DNA from: Epichloe hybrida | Lineage: Eukaryota > Ascomycota > Sordariomycetes > Hypocreales > Clavicipitaceae | Reading direction: 5' to 3' | Assembly: GCA_019022495.1 (NCBI GenBank) | Contig: JAFEKR010000010.1 | Coordinates: 248,001 to 312,000 of the forward strand | DNA length: 64,000 nt | Shown: positions 1 to 11,758 of the stretch, piece by piece | Numbering within the stretch: the first letter of the stretch is position 1 | Layout: each line of letters begins with the position of its first letter | Notes under the pieces: model-generated | What the model saw: only the letters and a program-made list of their open reading frames with translations | What the model was told of the DNA's origin: nothing | Database searches by the model: none | Position numbers and translations under genes: made by a program

Positions 1-370
1 TACCATTGCCAACAACAGCACTTTGGCCATCCCCCACGATGAGATGATACATGCCCGACGTGTTACCGAATTGGATTTGCTTGTCTTTATGGAATGCCCT
101 GCTGCGGTTCCCCGAGATGTTCAACTCCATGGCAGCCTGCGTCAGTGTCTCTGGATATTCTCCGGGCCATCTCTCCTTGCCTCTTTCCAGGAGACACACG
201 GACTGGCCAGCTCGAGCCATGCGCGACGCGGCAATACCTCCGCCATATCCCGAACCGATGACCACACAGTCATAAGAGGCTTGAGCAAGGTGGAGGGGCT
301 TGGAAATCCGAGGGTATTTCGTTGGTCGGGTACGCTTCTTGCGCTCCGAGTCACCGGAGGTATTATCCAT
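1..370 (-). CDS. FAD-dependent oxidoreductase, N-terminal part (GMC / cholesterol-oxidase-like), cut by window edge
   Basis: About 123 codons of an FAD oxidoreductase are visible, read from an ATG at 370-368 to the window edge. After a short basic N-terminus (EKKRTRP-like) comes a classical dinucleotide-binding fold: a hydrophobic strand CVVIGSGYGGG with the GxGxxG motif at about residues 34-39, a helix, and a second strand ending in LLERG, where the acidic residue usually binds the ribose of FAD. Further on, VGDGQSAVVGNG resembles the FAD-contacting segment of GMC and fungal cholesterol-oxidase-like enzymes. The substrate cannot be told from this fragment. No intron is visible in this part. 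The ATG is chosen because it is the first in frame and gives a plausible short leader before the Rossmann strand. The adjacent 2 kb is non-coding, so the promoter probably lies at about 371-900. Confidence 0.85.
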   Translation of the reverse strand, partial: MDNTSGDSERKKRTRPTKYPRISKPLHLAQASYDCVVIGSGYGGGIAASRMARAGQSVCLLERGKERWPGEYPETLTQAAMELNISGNRSRAFHKDKQIQFGNTSGMYHLIVGDGQSAVVGNG

Positions 371-560
371 GGAAAGGAAAGGCTCGCGGTACGGTCGTCG
401 CACCACTTGTCCTATACTAAGCAGAGTGATGTGATTCAATGTTGAATGGATAAAGGAAGGAAGGAAGGAAAAAAAAAAATAGAATTAATAGAAGTTGAAG
501 AAACCCCAAGGAACAACAGAGGTTCTCATCCAACGTGTATTTATGCATATTGTCGCCGGC

Positions 561-600
561 TGGTCCCTTGAGGTCCCTTGAGGTCCCTTGAGGTCCCTTG
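561..600. repeat. 10-bp tandem repeat, four copies
   Basis: Four head-to-tail copies of a decamer (T/A)GGTCCCTTG lie about 190 bp upstream of the oxidoreductase start. They are perfect except for the first base of the first copy. The position would suit a variable promoter-proximal repeat, but nothing shows a function. Confidence 0.9.
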
Positions 601-1110
601 AATCGCAACATTCAATACGAAGCTTTTCGGCTACTCCGCCCGCGGCTCTGTCGACGCCACTGCCCGTTACAGAAAGAGTACACTAAGCAGAGTCAGCCGT
701 CATGTCATGGTTTTAAAAAGGAAACCATGACAAGCCACCCGCGACTCATCTGATGGCGTTTAGCGCCGTGACCTAGTGCCGGGTGTTGGCTCACTAGTCA
801 GGCGTCAGGCAAAGAGACTTGAACGACTTTGTGTCACGGAAAGAGGATCATGCACGGCGAATTACACCATGATTACACCATCATGACCCATCCCGCCGTG
901 AGTCGAACGGAAAGTATTGACTTGTCCCATTTCAGAGAGCCACGGAGCTGAATCGGGAGGGAAGAAGTGGACACGGGGGGGGTTTTTGTGGCAGCCTCCG
1001 GAAGAGAGGGCCTCGACGCCTCAACCGCTTCGGCTGGATTTGGCCCGGTGGCCTTTATCTTACATGTAATGTAAGCTGTTACATGATGGAAATTTCGAGT
1101 AATCGCGTCC

Positions 1111-1111
<1 letters not shown>

Positions 1112-1167
<56 letters not shown>

Positions 1168-1199
1168 TGTGTGTGTGTCAGTGTCAGTGTCAGTGTCAG
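1112..1199. repeat. (GT)n microsatellite passing into (GTGTCA)n
   Basis: A nearly pure GT dinucleotide run of more than 60 bp is interrupted once by a C and then passes into hexamer GTGTCA units. It is an ordinary fungal microsatellite and was not mutated by RIP, so it lies outside the RIP compartment. Confidence 0.95.
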
Positions 1200-2315
1200 C
1201 TCGTTCATGTATTGTGACGACTCGGTGTGATTGCAGCTCTGCCGAGTCCGAGAAAAGCTCTGAGCCCCTTGCGGCCGGCCAACTTTCAACTTTGACCGGA
1301 GGAGACAGGAAGGTTTTTTCTTTTTTTTTTCCAATTTTTGGCTTTCAAGACTTCCGTGCTCCGTGATTCCCGGTCCAATGATTATTACAGTAGCAATCCG
1401 TAATCTGTATTGCCTGTCCAATATCGCCCAGTGGCCTGCATTTAAGAGAGGCGTCTTTTGCGAATTGGAAAGGCAGCAGCAGGCGGGAATGTACGGCTGA
1501 GGCTGATTTGCATCCTGCGTCCGTCAATCTCATCATGCATTGCGCCCACCCCCGGCAGGAACGGCGTTTTGATCATCTCCTTCTTTTGGGATGCTGGCGA
1601 AGGGAAAGGGAAAGGGAAAGGGAAAGGGCTCTTGCTGCATGATGCCGCTGCCTGCTTTGCCGGGTGCATTGCCGGATGCAACGTCGATTTCCACTACGGC
1701 TAGGACCCGATATTGGCAGATCAGATGCCAATACGGAGTATTGATTCGTCATTTTTTTTTTTTTTTTTTTTGGGCAGATCCCAACGTCAGATTTGCCAAG
1801 TCGAGGGCATGGTGCGAATGACAAATCTTGCTGTGATATTGACCTTGCATGCGCACTCGGACCAATTAAAAATCTTACCGGTGGTTCAAGAACACAATCT
1901 TACACGGAGGAGAGAGTGCCCTTCCGTTCAAAAAGCATTCATCATTCCCGAGTCCAAATGGGGGGGAGGAGGAGTGGTGGAGGATCTTTCTTTTTTTTTT
2001 TTTTTCCCCGGCTTGAAACTCATCTTTTTTTTTTCTGCTGACAACTCTCACAGTCTCCATTCTCACAACTCTCAATGAGCCAGATGGCGCCATGTCTGAA
2101 TTTTAATGTGCACACCTGCATGTAGCCTTGTTGGCCATGTCTTCAGCAAGGGCCGGCGCGATTCCAACGAGTCGTATATTTCGGCAGGAAGGCGAGGACA
2201 AGTCAAGGAATGATGGATGGCGTGAGGAAGAGGGTGTCTTTTTGCTCCGAGCCAGTGGGGCTGACTGCCATCTATTATTACTTTTCCCTCTTCTGCACTG
2301 CATACAGCAAGAACG

Positions 2316-2513
2316 TGTGTATGATGGGGGCACTGGTCTATTAACTACGTATAAGCTTTCAAGGTTCGAGTCTGTTGCGCGTGCGAGTCGCTGGGCCTTG
2401 GGCCCTGGCTGATAGTCAGTGGCTCGCTAGTGTCACGTGTGGACCTAGCCCTAGGGCACGGCCAGACACGCCTACGGTGGCACCTTAGACAGGCTCGGCA
2501 AAACGCTGCCACA
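2316..2513 (-). repeat. Diverged solo LTR related to the Gypsy element in this window
   Basis: Read on the minus strand, this about 198-bp stretch begins TGTGGCAG and ends near CACA. It aligns along most of its length with the 203-bp LTRs at 25091-25293 and 31623-31825. The clearest shared block is CCTAGGGCTAGG, followed by GTGACACTAGCGAGCCAC and then by GACTCGCACG. It is not RIP-mutated and retains CG and CA dinucleotides. No 5-bp target duplication is evident, so the ends are approximate. It sits exactly where normal sequence gives way to the AT-rich block. Confidence 0.55.
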
Positions 2514-2529
2514 TCGGAAAAATCGGAAA

Positions 2530-4270
2530 ATCGCAAATTAGAAAATTAGAAAATCATATATTTATAATTTCAGCTATATATAAATTAAATATATATATAA
2601 AAAAGCAAATCTATATAAAAATTCTTATAGTATAAAATAAAACTAAGCTTAGCTAGTCTTTACTTGTCAGGAGCACAGAGGTTAGAGATAGGATAATTTA
2701 TCGAAGTAGGTCTTTAGAGAACCTTTAGGCTATATAAATAATAAAGAGGCTAGCTAGCTATAAGATAGTCACGTGCTTATAAAGCAAGGTATTTATTAAA
2801 GACTATATATATTATTAGTACTAGGTTAGAGATTAAAATATTTACACACCTACCCCTAGCTAGTATTTATTTAGTAATAACTATAATAGTCTTAGCTATT
2901 ACTTTATTTATAACCTTTTAGTATAAGCTATAATAAATTAATCTCTCTTAATCTTTTTAAGGATATAAACTATTAGCTAGATTATTATATAGCTAATACT
3001 TTAAAGATTTATAAGGAACACACTAGTACCTTATAATAATAAAGCTATAGATAATTAGGAAGTTAGAGAACCCCTATAATCTAAAACTATAGATAATAAT
3101 AAGGTATAATAAATACTACTTAATCCTAATTTAAGTAAAGGTATAGATAATATAACTAAAGAGAAAAGGGTATTATAATAATACTATAAAGTTATATAAG
3201 CTAAGCTATATTACCTTTAAAAGAGATAAGAGGTCTTATAAATAAAGGCATAAATTAGGGAGCTTAAGGTAAATCTAGGATTAGCTAGACCTTAAACTAG
3301 ACTTATAATTACCTCTTAAATATTAGCTATAATTTTACCTATAGTTTATAGTAACTTAGTAGTTATTATATAGTAAGGTAGTCTTATTAAAATATAGATA
3401 AAATGCCTATATATAAAGGAGAAATATATAAAAGCCTATAGAATTTCTTAGTAAACTTAAATATATTATTTAAATTAAATTACTATACCTTTAAGGATAA
3501 TATAACTAAGGTAATGTATATAAGTAATTACTTAGCTAGTAATATAAAGTAATAATAAATATATTATATAGCTATAAATAATTATATAAATTATTTATTA
3601 ATTACCTAGGTAAATTTTCTAAAATAGCTAAAAACTAAAATAATAGATATAAGTATAAGATACTTAAAAGTAATAAGGTTATTACTAAATCTTAGGTAAA
3701 AGAATAACTAATTATTTTAATCTTTTATATAAGCTTAGGCTAAGGTATAAGCTAAGTTACCTAAAGAAATCCTTATATATCTAAGAATTATAATCTTTTT
3801 AAATAGCTTAAATAATACTATAAGAAAGTAAATAATTAGTTAAGAGATTTTAATAACCTAAAGCTAACTATAAGGCTAGGGTAAGAAAGTAAAGGTTATA
3901 ATAGGTTTAAGCTAAAGTAATAAAAAAAGCTAAGACCTTAAAAGAAAGAGATAATACTCTTATTTTATATTATTTATAAATAAGGTATAGTAATAAAGTA
4001 AAGATTAAGAGAAAAGATTATTCTTAGTATACTATAAATATAAAAAGCCTAGGTATACTTTACTAGCTTATTAGGTATTAGATTATTTTACTTATAAAAG
4101 TACTAGGTATATAACTAAGAAATATAAAGAAAGTAATAATAAAGCTATATTTCCTAATATAATACTAGTTTAATTAGTATAGACTTAATAATATAATCTT
4201 ACTATAAAGTACTTTATTAATAATAAAATAAGAATATAAGTATTTATATAATAAGATAAGTAGTAATTAG
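2530..4270 (+). mobile_element. RIP-mutated LTR-retrotransposon relic, gag region
   Basis: This is extremely AT-rich DNA with no open frame. Around 3395-3600 the plus strand still spells a retrotransposon gag-like segment, with pieces such as KMPIYKGEIY, NFLVNLNILFKLN, TFKDNITKVMY and SNYLASNIK separated by stops at former Gln/Trp codons. This resembles the capsid region of Ty3/Gypsy-type gag. The relic is cut at 4270 by the 5' LTR of Copia B. Neither LTR could be found, so family and limits are uncertain. From 2530 to about 3380 I see only AT-rich sequence without recognisable features. Confidence 0.5.
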
Positions 4271-4598
4271 TGTTAAAAATAAGACTTATTTTTAGCCCTT
4301 TCTAGTTAAAGGACCTTTTAATTACTAGCTTGCATTGCAAGCCTAATAGCTGCATTGCAGCTGTTAACAGTCACGAAGGTAGCCATCAATGGCTACGTCG
4401 CAGCTATTAACAGCTGCGACTAACCGTGTGGATAACTAATCCAAATTAATTGTGGATTATTCAATTGCGTTATGGCTGCAAGCGTAGCTATAACCGCAGC
4501 GCCACTAGTAATTAAGTAAGCTAGGGTGACGTAAGCAGGTTACCCTGTACGCGGGTTACCCTATAGCTATCTTTAATAGCGATTTTCTCTTTAACTAG

Positions 4599-5414
4599 TG
4601 TTAAAAATAAGACCTATTTTAGCCCTTTCTAGTTAAAGGACCTTTCTATTACTAGCTTGCATTGCAAGCCTGACAGCTGCACTGCAGCTGTCAACGGTCG
4701 CGAAGGTGGCTGTCAATGGCTACGTCGCAGCTGTCAACAGCTACGACTGACCGTGTGGATGACTAATCCAAATCAATTATCAATTGTGGATTATTTAATT
4801 GCATTGTGACTACAAGCGCAGCTATAACCGCAGCGCCACTAGTAATTAGGTAAGCTAAGGTGACGTAAGCAGGTTACCCTATAGCTATCTTTAACAGCGA
4901 TTTTCTCTTTAACTAGAGGTCGTACAAAAGTCTTACATATAGTAAATTAAAGCTAGAAGACAAGGCTTTTATTTTATGCAGGAATATTTTTTAGACTAAA
5001 ATTTGGTGCATATGGGTTGCTAGTTTGTATAGTGGTGAGTCGATTTTTTGGATTTTATATATAAATGAATTTTACGGAAAATAAAAAGTGGCCTATAAAA
5101 CCTCTTTAGCAGTCTAGATCCACTAATATAGTTAGTAGGTATATAAGAGGAAGAAGATCTTTTTAATTTAGCTAGATAGCTAGGCCTCTTAATCTAACAG
5201 CTGCATTGCCTGTATAACGTCACTAAAATCAATTCTATTAGTATATAAGATATCGTAAAAGTCATCTAGATTGAATTCTATTAGTTAATAACTGCTAAAA
5301 CCTTCCGTTACGTTGCGTTAAATATTTCAACGTGGTGGTTTTACTAGTCCCTAACCGTAGAGCCACACCTGTACAGCTGTTGCCAGCTAGCAACTAGCTC
5401 CTTACATTTCAATA
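4599..5414 (+). repeat. 5' LTR of Copia A
   Basis: The LTR starts TGTTAAAAATAAG and ends TTTCAATA (ACA before RIP, by comparison with canonical LTR ends). It pairs with 10937-11753. It contains dense inverted repeats near its start, such as CTTGCATTGCAAG and CAGCTGCACTGCAGCTG. The second half is more mutated than the matching part of the 3' LTR. Confidence 0.9.
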
Positions 5415-5436
5415 GGTTATAAGCCTAGTCTATCAC
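5415..5436 (+). other. Primer-binding site of Copia A (half-tRNA-iMet type)
   Basis: GGTTATAAGCCTAGTC directly follows the 5' LTR. Allowing for RIP transitions, it resembles the copia-type primer site, which pairs with the anticodon half of initiator tRNA-Met rather than with a tRNA 3' end. The same sequence follows the 5' LTR of Copia B (34831), and a related one follows the minus-strand 5' LTR of Copia C. Confidence 0.6.
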
Positions 5437-5471
5437 TATAAAATTCTTTCTAGTGCACTTTGCGTACGGTT

Positions 5472-5752
5472 ATAAAAGACTTCCCTTCTATAAAACAGGA
5501 AGGACCCGCGAGATAGAAGCTATTCCCTTCTATAAAAAAGGAATTATTATGGTTATAGAAGACTTCCCTTCTATAAAATAGGAAGCGCATAAGCGATATA
5601 GAAGCATTCCCTTCTATAAAAAGGAAGTTTAGCGAGAATAGAAGCTTTTCCCTTCTATAAAAAGGAAATTCAGCGCGAATAGAAGCTTTTCCCTTCTATA
5701 AAAAGGAATTTCAGTATAAATAGAAGACTTCCCTTCTATAAAATTAGAAGAT
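5472..5752 (+). repeat. Seven hairpin-forming tandem repeats in the Copia A leader
   Basis: Seven copies of a unit of about 40-45 bp are built around TTCCCTTCTATAAAA followed by AGGAA and a spacer ending in TAGAAG. Each core can form a TTCC/GGAA hairpin. The array lies between the primer-binding site and gag. Copia B has the same array with the same apparent copy number at about 34889-35165. Confidence 0.85.
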
Positions 5753-5789
5753 AGCTACTAATTAACAAGGTTAGGGACCTCCAGTCCCT

Positions 5790-8700
5790 GATCTTAGTGA
5801 GCAAGAGGTTTTAAATAACTAGCTAAAAGAGCAGGTTATTAGATAACAAAATGCTATCGATCTAGTAATACAGAAGCTAGAGTCCTTAACCTTAGCTATT
5901 AATGATAGACCTATAGAGGGTGTGGAAGCTGCTAAGCCCGCTAGTTAGCAGCAAATTCAGCAGCCTATTTAAGATAAGGCACCTGAATCTAGCTCTGTAC
6001 AAGCTGCCTTTAATAATTTAATTATTAAGGAATTTAATAAGAGGGTTTATAGCTTCCCTAAGACTGCTAAGCTTAAAGGAGCTGAAAATTTCAATTAATG
6101 GAAACAAGCCCTAGCTATCTAATTTAGAGCTTTAGGCATGCCTAATTTTCTAGATAATCCGGATATTTCTAGGGCGCTAGGGGACGCTAATTAAGCTATT
6201 ATCCTAATGTTACTAAGGGATAGTTATACGGAAGGCCCCTAAGCCGCTATAACTTAGCAAAAATCACCTGAAGAAGCCTATAATTTACTTATACGGTAGT
6301 ATTCACATAGCGTTGAAATCCAGAGGGGGTCCCTATATTCTGAATTTCATAACCTGAATTTTCATGGATTTAAGGGGACTTTAGAAGCCTTTAATGCAGT
6401 CTTTAATAATCTACTAGCTAGATTATCGATTTTAGGAGTCCTAATTGATCCTATAGATTAGGTTAATTAATATCTTTAATCCCTAAAATCAACCTTCCCT
6501 CAGTGGGCTGAGAGGCAACGATTTAGCATGCGTATAAATAGGGCTATAGGGGTCCCCCTAGAAGCCCTAAATCTTGAATTCCTAATGGCAGACCTTCTAG
6601 CTAAACAGAGGGATAAGTCATCTACAGTAGCCAAAGCCCTGAATTATAGGGCTAAAGACCTAGAAAAGGGTGCTAAAGACAAGGAAAAGGCCCCTAAAGG
6701 TCAGAAGAAGAAGAAAGAAGGCTCTGAAGAAAATAAGGGCTCTTCTAATAAGAAGAAAAAGAAGCAAAAGGGTCAAAAATCAGATAAAAAGGATACTAAA
6801 GAACTTACAGAGGGTTCTTTTATGCTAGGAAATTACAACCTTTCTAACGGAGCACTTGATCCGTACAAGAAACCTAGTAATTACAAGACTAGTTATAAGA
6901 GCTCTAGCGATAGTAGCTCTAATTCTAGCTCTAGTGATTTGGATAATGAAAAACAAGAAATTAATACCTTAAATGGTTTTAATTATTACAGTAAAGACAT
7001 AAAAAAGGCCCTATTATATAATACAGGTTCGACCGTACATATAGTTAATTCTAGGGAGGTCTTTAGGGATTATACCCCTTATAAGAAGGGGGAATCCGAC
7101 CCTATTATAACCGGTGGTGGCCTTATTTATCCTAAGGGTCACGGTAGTGCTGTTTTTGAGGTCTTATATCAAAAGAAACCTAATAAATATAGGACCTTAG
7201 TGCTAAAGGATGCTCTATATTTTCCTCAGCTTAATGTTAATATAGTTAGTGGCCTTATTTACTATATATCTAGCGGTTGCTTTATAAAAAACTATCTTTA
7301 TCTTAAAGATAGGTCTTATATTGCTACCCTAGATATAGAAAAACATGGTTTTTTCTTTCACGTTAAAAACCAATTTACACTAACGTTACATAAAGGGCCC
7401 TGTAAAAAATCTCATTATATCCGACCTTTTACCTATGCCAGCTTTAGGGGTCATAGCTATCTGATTAGCTACCCTATAGAGGTTCAAATTCCCTCTAAAA
7501 AGCCAGATTAGGCTTCTAATTTAGACGAAATCGCTGAAATTGACGAAAATAATAATGATATTGAAGAAGTCATACGGGATAATTTAGGGGATTTAGTCCC
7601 TTCTCCAACGCCTATAGCCCTAGGCTAGGTCCCTTATAAATCTAAAGATATAGATTTAGGGGTGTTAGAGGGCCTTAGTGGAGGAAAAAGGTCCCTAATA
7701 CCTCCCTAAGAGGCCTGTGATTCTTAAGGGGCCTAGCAGAGGACTGACGGAGAGGGCCCTAATCTAGACCTAAATCTAGACCCTAATTCAGGCCCTAAAG
7801 ACCTTTAATATCAAAAGTTACTAGAACTAGCTAGCCTATGGCATGTACGATTAGGGCACCTAGGGCTTCCTTTGCTAAAGAAAACAAGCCTTATAACTAA
7901 AGGAATCCCTGATTTTTCTAAAATTAAGGATAAAGACTTTAAATATATAGCTTGTAATCAATCTAAGGCAGTTAGAAGACCTAGGAAATTAGCTATCCCT
8001 AACCCCCCTAGAGCTCTAGATTGAATAGAGGGGGATACGCTAAAAATTAGCCCTGTACCATACAATAAACAGTCAATTTGCTTATTTCTAGTTAATCGAA
8101 AAACTAGATATAAGTAGGTGTTCTTATTACCTAATAAGGAAGGCCTAACTGTTTATAGGGCTATTAAGGGCTTCTTCAGAGGGCTTAAAAATCAACTAGG
8201 TTAATATCCTAGGCACCTTCACTTTAATGGGGGCTAAGAAATCGATTCTAGTTATTAAACTTAGTTAAATTCTAAAGGGATTAAATTTATAACTTCTAGT
8301 CCCTATATTAATAAGCAAAATAGATTAGCAGAGCGTTCAATTCGTACTATTCTAGATCAATTAAAGGCTACTATCTAGTGGGCAAAATTACCTTTATATT
8401 TATGGTGTTTTGTATTACCTGCAGTTGTTAACCTAGTTAATATAACTGCTAATACCACTAAGGATAAAAGCCCTAAACAACTGCTAGCTAGGGAGCTAAA
8501 TCAGCCCTGTATAACTGATATTAGCAGTATTAGAGCCATAGGATCTCACTGTGAGATTCTAATCCCCCTAGAAAAACGACCTAAAGCCTAGAAGTTAGCA
8601 GCTAGGACTATCCCTAGAAGGTTATTAGCTACACTAGGTTCTAACACCTATCTAGTGTACATCCCCTCTAAAAGGCTAGTTATAAAGACTAGCTTTATCA

Positions 8701-10730
8701 AGATTATAGAGCCTATAGGTCCTGTCTCTAAAGGATTACCTAGGCTTTCTATAGGGGATAACCCTTTAGAGGGGGAAAATGATTTAGAAGATTAAGATCT
8801 AAATTAAGGTTTAAAGGATTACCCTATAGACAACATAGGAAATCAAAATCCCCCTATAGGTTAAGAAAAACACCCCATAGGGCCTGTACAACCCCCTAAG
8901 GAACCGATTCCAGAGGCCTCAGAGGAGGCCACGCCCGTAACTTCCCTAGGAAATCAGATTTCGACTCCGGACCTTGATTTTAATAAAATTACTAACTTTA
9001 ACCCTAATATTAACCCTATGGATGTTGATATTAGTTCCCCTTCTTCTCTAGATTTTATAAAAGAAATCTGCTTTAAGGTACAGGAGAAGCTAAAGGAAAA
9101 CAACCCTAATAGCCCCGAACCTAAGACCTAGAAGCAAGCTATATCTAGCCCTAAAAGGGATAAATAGATAAAAGCTATGTATAAGGAATACAAACAGCTT
9201 CTAAAGGCTAGTACTTTTAAATTTATAGGGAAAGACTAAGTACCTAAGGGCCGTAAAGTACTAAAGAATAGGCTTGTTTATAAGCTTAAAAAGAATAAAG
9301 AAAATAATCCTTTAAAATACAAGGCCTAACTCGTTGCTAAGGGATTTATGCAAATCAAAGGTCTAGATTATCTAGAGACCTTTGCAGCCATAAGCATTCC
9401 CCCTAGCTAGAGGATTTTACTAGCCCTAGCAGCTTAGAATAACTAGGAAATCAAACAGGTCGATTTTATAGGAGCTTTTCTTAATAGTAAGCTATAACAA
9501 CAGATTTATATGGTTATTCCAGACGGATTTATTAAATTCCTTGAAGCAAATCCTAAATTAGCTAAATTAGCTAAAAGTTTTGGCTATAAACCTTCTAAAG
9601 ATTAAGTAATTTTATTATAGAAATCTTTATATAGCCTAAAACAGAGCTTAAGGGAATGGCAATAAGCACTAATTGCAGTGCTAAAGTCCCTAGGATTTAG
9701 CCCTCTACTTTCTAACCTAGCTATATTCTATAATTCCTTCACTAAAACCACCATTATTATATATATGGATGATTGTCTTCTAATTAGACTGGATTTACAT
9801 TATATCCAAAGACTTAAAAAGGAACTTTATAAAGTCTATCTAATAGAAGATAGGGGGCTAGCTGAATTCTTCTTAGGGGTTTAAATCGTATAAGATAGAC
9901 CTAATAGGGTCCTGAAAATTCATTAATCTTAGTATATCTTAGAGGCTTTAAATCGATTTAATATACTAGATAGTAAGCCTATTAGCATACCTCTTTAGCT
10001 AGGCGTTTTAGCTACGCAGACCACTAAGCTTTTAATAGCTAGCGAAATCAAGCTCTATTAGTGTATTATAGGGACTATAATGTACCTAATATTGCTTATA
10101 AGGCCGGACGTGGCCTTTACACTTCAGTGGCTATTTACAGCACTAGCTAGGCCCTATATAGAGCACCTAAAAGCAGCTAAAAACTTGCTTAGGTACCTAT
10201 TAGGGACTAAATTCCTTACTATAATTTATAGGGGAGACCCTAAAGGTATAGCTAGCAAAAGCCTAATAGGTTATTGCGATAGTGATTTTACAGGGGATAA
10301 AAAGACCTCTAAATTAACCTACGCTTATCTATTTAAGCTAGCTAGTGGACCTATTAGTTAGAAATCAAAGAAAGCTAGTACAATAGCTCTATTAACATTA
10401 GAAGCTAAAGCTAACGCTATTTGCGAGACCTTCTGGGAGCTATAGTGGCTTTAAGGCTTATTTAAGGAGCTAAAAACCCCTATTTCTCCCCCTATCCAGA
10501 TATATTGTAATAATCAAGGCGCTATAACCACTGCCTATAACCCTACCTTACATAGCTATACAAAGCATACCTTACTAAAGTTTAACTATATTAGGCAATA
10601 GGTTTTAGAGGGTTTAGCTAAGATTGAATATCTAGATACGAAGTTAATGCCTGTAGATAGCCTAACAAAACCATTATCTAGGCCTCTTCATCAGGCTTTT
10701 ATTAGGCTCTTAGGGCTTAATAATCACTAA
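5790..10730 (+). pseudogene. Copia A gag-pol polyprotein, RIP-disrupted
   Basis: The reading frame is recognisable but broken. The gag-like part (5800-6700) includes RVYSFPKTAKLKGAENFN. An open stretch at 6528-7511 (327 codons) holds a Lys-rich and Ser-rich linker and the aspartic-protease site, now NTGST instead of the family DTG/DSG. Gag-pre-integrase (WHVRLGHLGLP) lies near 7838, and integrase core motifs (EGDTLK, HFNGG, NRLAERS) at about 8028-8340. Reverse transcriptase runs from about 9130; YMDD is intact in the open piece 9678-9884. RNase H occupies about 10240-10730, including open piece 10080-10361. There is no CCHC knuckle; the Lys-rich stretch may have replaced it. Stops fall where Gln or Trp is expected, the signature of RIP. 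Confidence 0.9.
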
Positions 10731-10936
10731 AAACCAACAACTAATTCCCTTCAATAGGGAACTAAAAACAACGCTAAAAAGGGAGCTATATTTAATAATA
10801 GCTAGGAATTCAAAAGGGGGTCTTTTATCTTTTCCTGTTTTTCCCTTTTATCTGTTTTTATCTAAAAGTTCTTGTTTACCCTATATCACCTTATACGCTT
10901 TTAATTAGCTTATACGTAATTCTTTTGTAAAGGGGG

Positions 10937-11753
10937 TGTTAAAAATAAGACCTATTTTTAGCCCTTTCTAGTTAAAGGACCTTTCTATTACTAGCTTGCA
11001 TTGTAAGCCTAACAGCTGCACTGCAGCTATTAACAGTCGCGAAGGTGGCTGTTAATAGCTACGTCGCAGCTGTTAACAGCTGCGACTAACCGTGTAGATA
11101 ACTAATCCAAATCAATTATCAATTATGGATTATTCAATTGCGTTGTGGCTACAAGCGCAGCCACAACCGCAGCGCCACTAGTAATTAGGTAAGCTAGGGT
11201 GACGTAAGCAGGTTACCCTATAGCTATCTTTAACAGCGATTTTCTCTTTAACTAGAGGTTATACAAAAGTCTTACATATAGCAAATTAAAGCTAAAAGAC
11301 AGGGCTTTTATTTTATATAGGAATATTTTTTAGACTAAAATTTAGTGCATATGGGTTGCTAGTTTGTATAGTAGTGAGTCGATTTTTTGGATTTTACATA
11401 CAAATGAATTTTATGGAAAATAAAAAGTGGCCTGTAAGACCTCTTTAGCAGTCCGAATTCACCGATATAGTTAGTGAGTATATGAGAGGAAGAAGATCTT
11501 TTTAATCTAGCTAGATAGCTAGGCCTCTTAATCTAACAGCCGCATTGCCCATATAACGTCACTAAAATCAATTCTATTGGTATATAAGATATCGTAAAAG
11601 TCATCTAGATTGAATTCTATTAGTTAATAACTGCCGAAACCTTCCGTTGCGTTACGTTAAATATTTCAACGTGGTGGTTCTACTAGTCCCCGACCGTAGA
11701 GCCGCACCTGTACAGCTGTTGCCAGCCAGCAACTAGCTCCCTACATTTCAATA
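10937..11753 (+). repeat. 3' LTR of Copia A
   Basis: The LTR directly follows the polypurine tract AAAGGGGG at 10929-10936 and ends at the ACTAG duplication. Its first part is more mutated than the 5' LTR, while its last part (from about 11440) is less mutated, keeping CCGACCGTAGAGCCGC. Confidence 0.9.
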
Positions 11754-11758
11754 ACTAG

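Larger units (their letters stand above)
371..2315. other. Intergenic region with microsatellites
   Basis: No convincing gene is seen. The stretch contains several simple repeats: four copies of a 10-bp unit (AGGTCCCTTG) at 561-600, a long GT run at about 1112-1178 continuing into GTGTCA units to about 1199, GGGAAA units at about 1600-1628, and T runs at 1752-1771, about 1990-2005 and 2026-2035. Open frames here are products of these runs. The left part probably contains the promoter and 5' leader of the minus-strand oxidoreductase. Confidence 0.7.
4599..11753 (+). mobile_element. Copia A: complete but RIP-inactivated Ty1/Copia retrotransposon
   Basis: The element is 7,155 bp with two LTRs (4599-5414 and 10937-11753) and is flanked by the direct repeat ACTAG (4594-4598 and 11754-11758). 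Gene order is gag, protease, integrase, reverse transcriptase, RNase H, which defines Ty1/Copia. A primer-binding site follows the 5' LTR (from 5415) and a polypurine tract AAAGGGGG precedes the 3' LTR (10929-10936). It is inserted within the 5' LTR of its sibling Copia B. The outer halves of both LTRs are less mutated than the inner halves. The coding region is broken by stops at former Gln and Trp codons, so it is not autonomous. Confidence 0.93.

Noticed and set aside
873..1421. 182-codon open frame over the microsatellite
   Set aside because: Its middle is a translated GT run (Thr-His repeats); no domain and biased composition.
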